Both the position numbers and the translations under genes were made by a program. A model generated the notes under the pieces. The model was not told the origin of the DNA. It saw only the letters and a list, made by a program, of their open reading frames with translations, and did not search any database. Positions 36,248 to 40,000 of a stretch of 40,000 nucleotides of DNA are shown piece after piece (the first letter of the stretch is position 1; each line of letters starts with the position of its first letter). Origin of the DNA: Burkholderiales bacterium RIFOXYD12_FULL_59_19 (GTDB lineage: Bacteria > Pseudomonadota > Gammaproteobacteria > Burkholderiales > Burkholderiaceae_C); NCBI GenBank assembly GCA_001771065.1, contig MESQ01000031.1:1-40000 (forward strand), read 5' to 3'.

Positions 36248-37717
36248 TTAGCGCCCGTAGACGTCCTCAAAGCGCACGATGTCGTCTTCGCCCAGGTAAG
36301 ATCCGGACTGCACTTCGATCATTTCCAGCGCCACACGCCCCGGGTTCTCCAGCCGATGGGTTGTGCCCAGGGGAATGAAGGTAGATTGGTTCTCTGACAG
36401 CAAAAAGATATTTTCACCGCAGGTGACGCGCGCAGTGCCGCTGACCACAATCCAGTGTTCGGCACGGTGGTGGTGCATTTGTAGTGACAAGGTGCCGCCC
36501 GGTTTGACCACAATGCGCTTGACTTGAAAGCGTTCACCGGCATCGACCCCGTCGTACCAACCCCAGGGTCGAAACACCTTGCGGTGGATGCTGCCTTCAC
36601 TGCGGCCCTGGCGTTTGAGTGCATCGACGATTTTTTTGACGTCCTGGGTTTTGTTTTTGTGAGACACCAAAATCGCATCCGCTGTTTCTACCACCACCAG
36701 GTCGCTCACACCCACGCAGGCGATCAGCCGACCTTCTGACAGCGCCAGTGTGTTTTCACAATCTTGTAGCAGTACATCGCCCTGGGAAACGTTGCCGCTG
36801 CCATCCTTGGGCAGCACTTGCCAGAGGGCATCCCAGGCGCCAACGTCAGACCAGCCAGCGATCAGGGGCAGCACCACCCCGGGTGGCAGCGTCGTGACGT
36901 TGGGGCTTGCGTTGGCTGCCAGGCGCTCCATCACCGCATAGTCAATGGAGTCGCTGGGGCATTGGGCAAAGGCCTCTTTGCCGACGCGAATGAACTCGCC
37001 GTCGGTTTGGCCCTGATCCCAGGCAGTTTGGCAAGCTGCCAGAATGTCGGCTCGACAAATGCTCATCGCGCTTAACCAGACCGATGCTCGCATCATGAAC
37101 AAGCCGCTGTTCCATGAGTAGCTGCCGTCTGTCAGGTAAGACTGTGCCGTGGCCAGGTCGGGTTTTTCAACAAAACGGGCAATCACGCGGGCGTCAGCGC
37201 ATGCTGCATCAGCATAAGCTGCGCCAGCCTGAATGTAGCCGTAACCGGTTTCGGGTGCATCCGGCGTGATGCCAAAGGTCACCACGACACCGTTGGCCGC
37301 CAACGCTGCGCCTTGACTCACCACCTGCTGGAACGCCGGCACATTGGTGATCACATGGTCAGCCGGCATGACCAGAAGCACCGGATCCGTCGCATTTTTA
37401 GTCGCCGCAAGAGCCGCCATGGTCAGCGCCGGGGCCGTGTTTCGTCCAAACGGTTCCAGCACCACGGTGCCATTTTCTCCCAGCAGCCGCAATTGTTCTG
37501 CAATGACAAAACGGTATTCTTCGTTGCACACCACCATGGGTGGCGCTAGCTCGACACCAGGTGTACCCTGTACGCGCCGGACTGTGGCTTGCAGCAGCGA
37601 GTCATCGCCGACCAGGCTGAGCAACTGTTTGGGATATTTTTCTCGTGACAGGGGCCACAGGCGTGTGCCTGATCCGCCGGACAAAACCACGGGCTGGATT
37701 AAAACGGGTGTAGTCAT
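36248..37717 (-). CDS. manC: Mannose-1-phosphate guanylyltransferase / mannose-6-phosphate isomerase
   Basis: A 489-residue bifunctional enzyme of the AlgA/ManC/CpsB type, supplying GDP-mannose for surface polysaccharide. The N-terminal nucleotidyltransferase has VVLSGGSGTRLWPLSREKYP (residues 10-29), EPFGRNTAPA, VMPADHVI and RFVEKPD. The C-terminal cupin isomerase (from about residue 370) has RPWGWYDGVDAGERFQVKRI and LQMHHHRAEHWIVVSGTARV with the metal-binding histidines. The ATG at 37717 gives the normal N-terminus; an upstream in-frame extension to 37816 would overlap the preceding gene. Confidence 0.94.
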   Translation of the reverse strand: MTTPVLIQPVVLSGGSGTRLWPLSREKYPKQLLSLVGDDSLLQATVRRVQGTPGVELAPPMVVCNEEYRFVIAEQLRLLGENGTVVLEPFGRNTAPALTMAALAATKNATDPVLLVMPADHVITNVPAFQQVVSQGAALAANGVVVTFGITPDAPETGYGYIQAGAAYADAACADARVIARFVEKPDLATAQSYLTDGSYSWNSGLFMMRASVWLSAMSICRADILAACQTAWDQGQTDGEFIRVGKEAFAQCPSDSIDYAVMERLAANASPNVTTLPPGVVLPLIAGWSDVGAWDALWQVLPKDGSGNVSQGDVLLQDCENTLALSEGRLIACVGVSDLVVVETADAILVSHKNKTQDVKKIVDALKRQGRSEGSIHRKVFRPWGWYDGVDAGERFQVKRIVVKPGGTLSLQMHHHRAEHWIVVSGTARVTCGENIFLLSENQSTFIPLGTTHRLENPGRVALEMIEVQSGSYLGEDDIVRFEDVYGR

Positions 37718-37742
37718 AGTGAAGGCTGTTGAAAATGAAAAT

Positions 37743-38846
37743 TCATGCGCGGGCATCGCCCCAGCGCAACTGGGCGGTTTCGTCGCCACGGTAAAGCGTC
37801 TCTCCGGTGCGGTCAACGCAATAAGTGGGCGATACGATCATGTCGGTAAAGCGCATATCTGCGGCGATCCGGGTGTATTCAAACAAAATACTGCGTACCA
37901 ACCGGGCGCCCGCCCGAATATGGCTGCCATGGCCAATCCAGGCGGGGCCGATGACTGTTGCACCGGGTTCAATGCAGACGCTTGAACCAATGTAAACGGG
38001 GCCGTCAATGGTCACTTTGTCCCATGGGATAGATGTATTCAAGCCGACCCAGATGCCAGGCTTGACCTCGCGCCCGGGCATGTTCATCTGCGCGACTTCC
38101 CCGCGTAGCACGCGTTGCAACACGGCCCAGTAATCACTGACGCGGCCAATGTCGATCCAGTTGAAAAAGCGTTTCTGGGCGTAGAAAGGCAGTTTTTGTG
38201 CGACCAATTGTGGGAATAGTTGTGAACCAATGTCGTAAACCGAGTTCGGTGGCACCAGTTCGAGCACTTCGGGCTCGAAGATGTAAATGCCCGTGCTGGC
38301 CAGCGTCGACTTAGCGTCATTGGGCATAGGTTTTTCCTGAAAAGACTGAATTTGTCCATTGTCTGCCGCGACCACGATTCCGTAGTTTTGCACCTCGATC
38401 AAGGGAACATTCAGCGTGACGACGCTGGCAATCGCGCCTTTGTTTTTGTGCTCATGCAGGGCCGCACCAATGTCCAGATCAATCAGCGCATCACCACACA
38501 GCACCAGCGTGGTTTCATCAAAGAATCCGCTGAAGTCCTGGATACGGCGCATGCCGCCAGCAGAACCAAAGGGTTTTGGAACGATCTCGCCTTGTTCCCG
38601 TATGCCTTCATAGGCATAGCCAATTTGCACTCCCCAGCGGTGACCATCGCCGAAATACTGTTCGATTTTGTAGTGGTTATGAGCCACGTTGACCATGATG
38701 TCGGTGATGCCGTGGTTGGCCAAGTGCTCAATCAGGTATTCCATCACAGGTTTACCCAATATGGGGATCATCGGTTTAGGTAAGTTTTTCGTCAGTGGCC
38801 GCACCCGAGTTCCTTGCCCGGCCGCCAAAATCATGCCTTTAGCCAT
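37743..38846 (-). CDS. Sugar-1-phosphate nucleotidyltransferase with beta-helix tail
   Basis: About 367 residues. The N-terminus MAKGMILAAGQGTRVRPLTK followed by NLPKPMIPI is the NTP-transferase signature, with VLCGDALIDLDIG as the metal-binding loop and FQEKPMP. The C-terminal third has hexapeptide repeats (PVYIGSSVCIEPGATVIGP, WIGHGSHI) typical of GMPP-B-like mannose-1-phosphate guanylyltransferases or of glucose-1-phosphate transferases. The exact nucleotide and sugar are not decidable from sequence. The ATG at 38846 gives the standard start; one at 38870 would add eight residues. It sits between galE and the manC-type gene in the same direction. Confidence 0.88.
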   Translation of the reverse strand: MAKGMILAAGQGTRVRPLTKNLPKPMIPILGKPVMEYLIEHLANHGITDIMVNVAHNHYKIEQYFGDGHRWGVQIGYAYEGIREQGEIVPKPFGSAGGMRRIQDFSGFFDETTLVLCGDALIDLDIGAALHEHKNKGAIASVVTLNVPLIEVQNYGIVVAADNGQIQSFQEKPMPNDAKSTLASTGIYIFEPEVLELVPPNSVYDIGSQLFPQLVAQKLPFYAQKRFFNWIDIGRVSDYWAVLQRVLRGEVAQMNMPGREVKPGIWVGLNTSIPWDKVTIDGPVYIGSSVCIEPGATVIGPAWIGHGSHIRAGARLVRSILFEYTRIAADMRFTDMIVSPTYCVDRTGETLYRGDETAQLRWGDARA

Positions 38847-38898
38847 GGTGATTTTTCTCTTTGTTGTCATTGTCCTTAACCCCCTCAATCGCCCAATA

Positions 38899-39912
38899 TC
38901 AGTGGCCACTGTACCCATTTGGGTTCTTGCCTTGCCATCGCCATGCATCCTGGCACATGGTGGCCAGGTCCCTTTGGGCTTGCCAGCCCAGTAGCTCCTG
39001 TGCATGTCGTGGGTCAGCATAACAACTGGCGACATCACCGGCACGGCGTGGCGAGTATTGACGGGTAATGGGTTTGCCGCTGGCTTGCTCGAAGGCGCGC
39101 ACCACATCCAAAACGCTGTAGCCAATGCCTGTTCCCAAATTCACAGTAAAACACTGGCCTTGATTCTCTAGTTTGTTGACGGCGGCCAGGTGACCAAGGG
39201 CCAAATCCACGACATGGATGTAATCGCGCACCCCCGTGCCATCAGGCGTGTCGTAGTCGTTGCCCCAAATGTTGAGAAATTCGCGCTTGCCTACGGCAAC
39301 CTGGGCCACATAGGGCAATAAGTTGTTTGGAATCCCTTGTGGGTCTTCGCCAATCAAGCCGCTGGCATGTGCGCCTACTGGATTGAAATAACGTAGTATG
39401 CCAATACGCCATGTGGCATCACTGCGTTGGAGATCGCGCAGCATGTTTTCAATCACCAGCTTGGTTTGGCCGTAGGGATTGGTGCTTGCGAGTGGGTGGT
39501 CTTCGTTGAGCGGCAGATATTGAGGGTTACCATACACAGTGGCCGAGGAGCTGAACACCAGGGTCTTGATTTGGCAACTTTGCATCGATTGCAAAAGGCA
39601 AAGTGTGCCTGTGACATTGTTGTCGTAATAACTCAGCGGCAACTGCACAGACTCGCCAACTGCCTTGAGGCCAGCAAAATGAATCACGGCGCGAGCGCCA
39701 CTTTTTCTTAAAGCGGCTTCAAGGCTGAACCGATCGCGGATGTCACCTCGAACTACGGTCAGCTCTTTGTGAGTAATCTGCTGAACTCTGACCAAAGCTT
39801 CGGGCTGACTGTTGCAGAAGTTGTCAAAAACGGTGACGGAAAATCCTGCGTTGAGCAGCTCTAAACATGTGTGTGAACCAATGAAGCCTGCCCCGCCTGT
39901 TATGAAAATCAT
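38899..39912 (-). CDS. galE: UDP-glucose 4-epimerase
   Basis: A 337-residue short-chain dehydrogenase-type enzyme interconverting UDP-glucose and UDP-galactose. NAD binding is FITGGAGFIGSHTCLELL at residues 3-20. The catalytic serine region is VFSSSATVYGNP, and the YxxxK pair is Y147 and K151 in NPYGQTK. RYFNPVGAHASGLIGEDP and GTGVRDYIHVVDLA are family blocks. The ATG at 39912 gives almost the E. coli length of 338; a TTG at 39927 is possible. It is the first visible gene of the leftward sugar-nucleotide group. The remaining 39913-40000 shows no gene and should hold its promoter. Confidence 0.95.
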   Translation of the reverse strand: MIFITGGAGFIGSHTCLELLNAGFSVTVFDNFCNSQPEALVRVQQITHKELTVVRGDIRDRFSLEAALRKSGARAVIHFAGLKAVGESVQLPLSYYDNNVTGTLCLLQSMQSCQIKTLVFSSSATVYGNPQYLPLNEDHPLASTNPYGQTKLVIENMLRDLQRSDATWRIGILRYFNPVGAHASGLIGEDPQGIPNNLLPYVAQVAVGKREFLNIWGNDYDTPDGTGVRDYIHVVDLALGHLAAVNKLENQGQCFTVNLGTGIGYSVLDVVRAFEQASGKPITRQYSPRRAGDVASCYADPRHAQELLGWQAQRDLATMCQDAWRWQGKNPNGYSGH

Positions 39913-40000
39913 AAGTGAAGATGTCAAAGGTCAAAAACACAGTCTAGCAGTGCCGGTTGGCCTGGTCTGTTTAACGGGCGCAAATATTAATTTCACAAAT

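Overview
The window reads as chromosomal DNA of a GC-rich betaproteobacterium, most likely Comamonadaceae and Rhodoferax-like. The grounds are gene content and protein character: a SelD partner oxidoreductase, a VC_2705-type symporter pair, an SAH riboswitch upstream of ahcY followed by tlyA and metF, and Comamonadaceae-like protein sequences throughout. The genus is inferred from memory of such genomes and was not searched. I see no tRNA, rRNA, prophage, IS transposase or CRISPR array. Nearly all the DNA is coding; the only non-coding gap above 300 bases is 12880-13562.

Left part (1-4800): the end of a small membrane protein, selD, a convergent selenium-linked FAD/NAD(P) oxidoreductase, a translationally coupled pair (CDP-alcohol phosphatidyltransferase then DUF3047 protein), and a secreted DUF2059 protein.

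Transport and signalling block (4800-15920): a DUF4212/SSS solute symporter pair is followed by a strong hairpin terminator. A tight five-gene run comes next: two small membrane proteins, a CrbS-like histidine kinase whose sensor is itself a symporter domain, a receiver-only response regulator, and a membrane protein that joins a degenerate histidine kinase to a DnaQ-type DEDDh exonuclease. Facing it are a CNB-CBS-DUF294 nucleotidyltransferase and a DUF2721 membrane protein. Between the two converging groups lies a repeat cluster: a tandemly duplicated unit carrying hairpins, with one inverted copy in which the loop is conserved but the stem is not. The cluster and the pseudokinase-exonuclease are the least explained items here.

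Middle (15990-19690): an MFS transporter and a HAD phosphatase, joined by a stop/start overlap, downstream of prfC.

Glycogen island (19890-32710): pgm, glgC, glgA and malQ run rightward and meet glgP, glgB and glgX running leftward. Together they cover glucose-phosphate interconversion, ADP-glucose supply, chain synthesis, branching, debranching, phosphorolysis and maltodextrin recycling.

Right part (32710-40000): a promoter and SAH riboswitch lead ahcY, tlyA and metF, the S-adenosylhomocysteine/methionine recycling genes. Convergent to these is a leftward sugar-nucleotide group (galE, a sugar-1-phosphate nucleotidyltransferase, and manC-type GDP-mannose pyrophosphorylase/isomerase), probably feeding surface polysaccharide synthesis. 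The window ends just upstream of galE.
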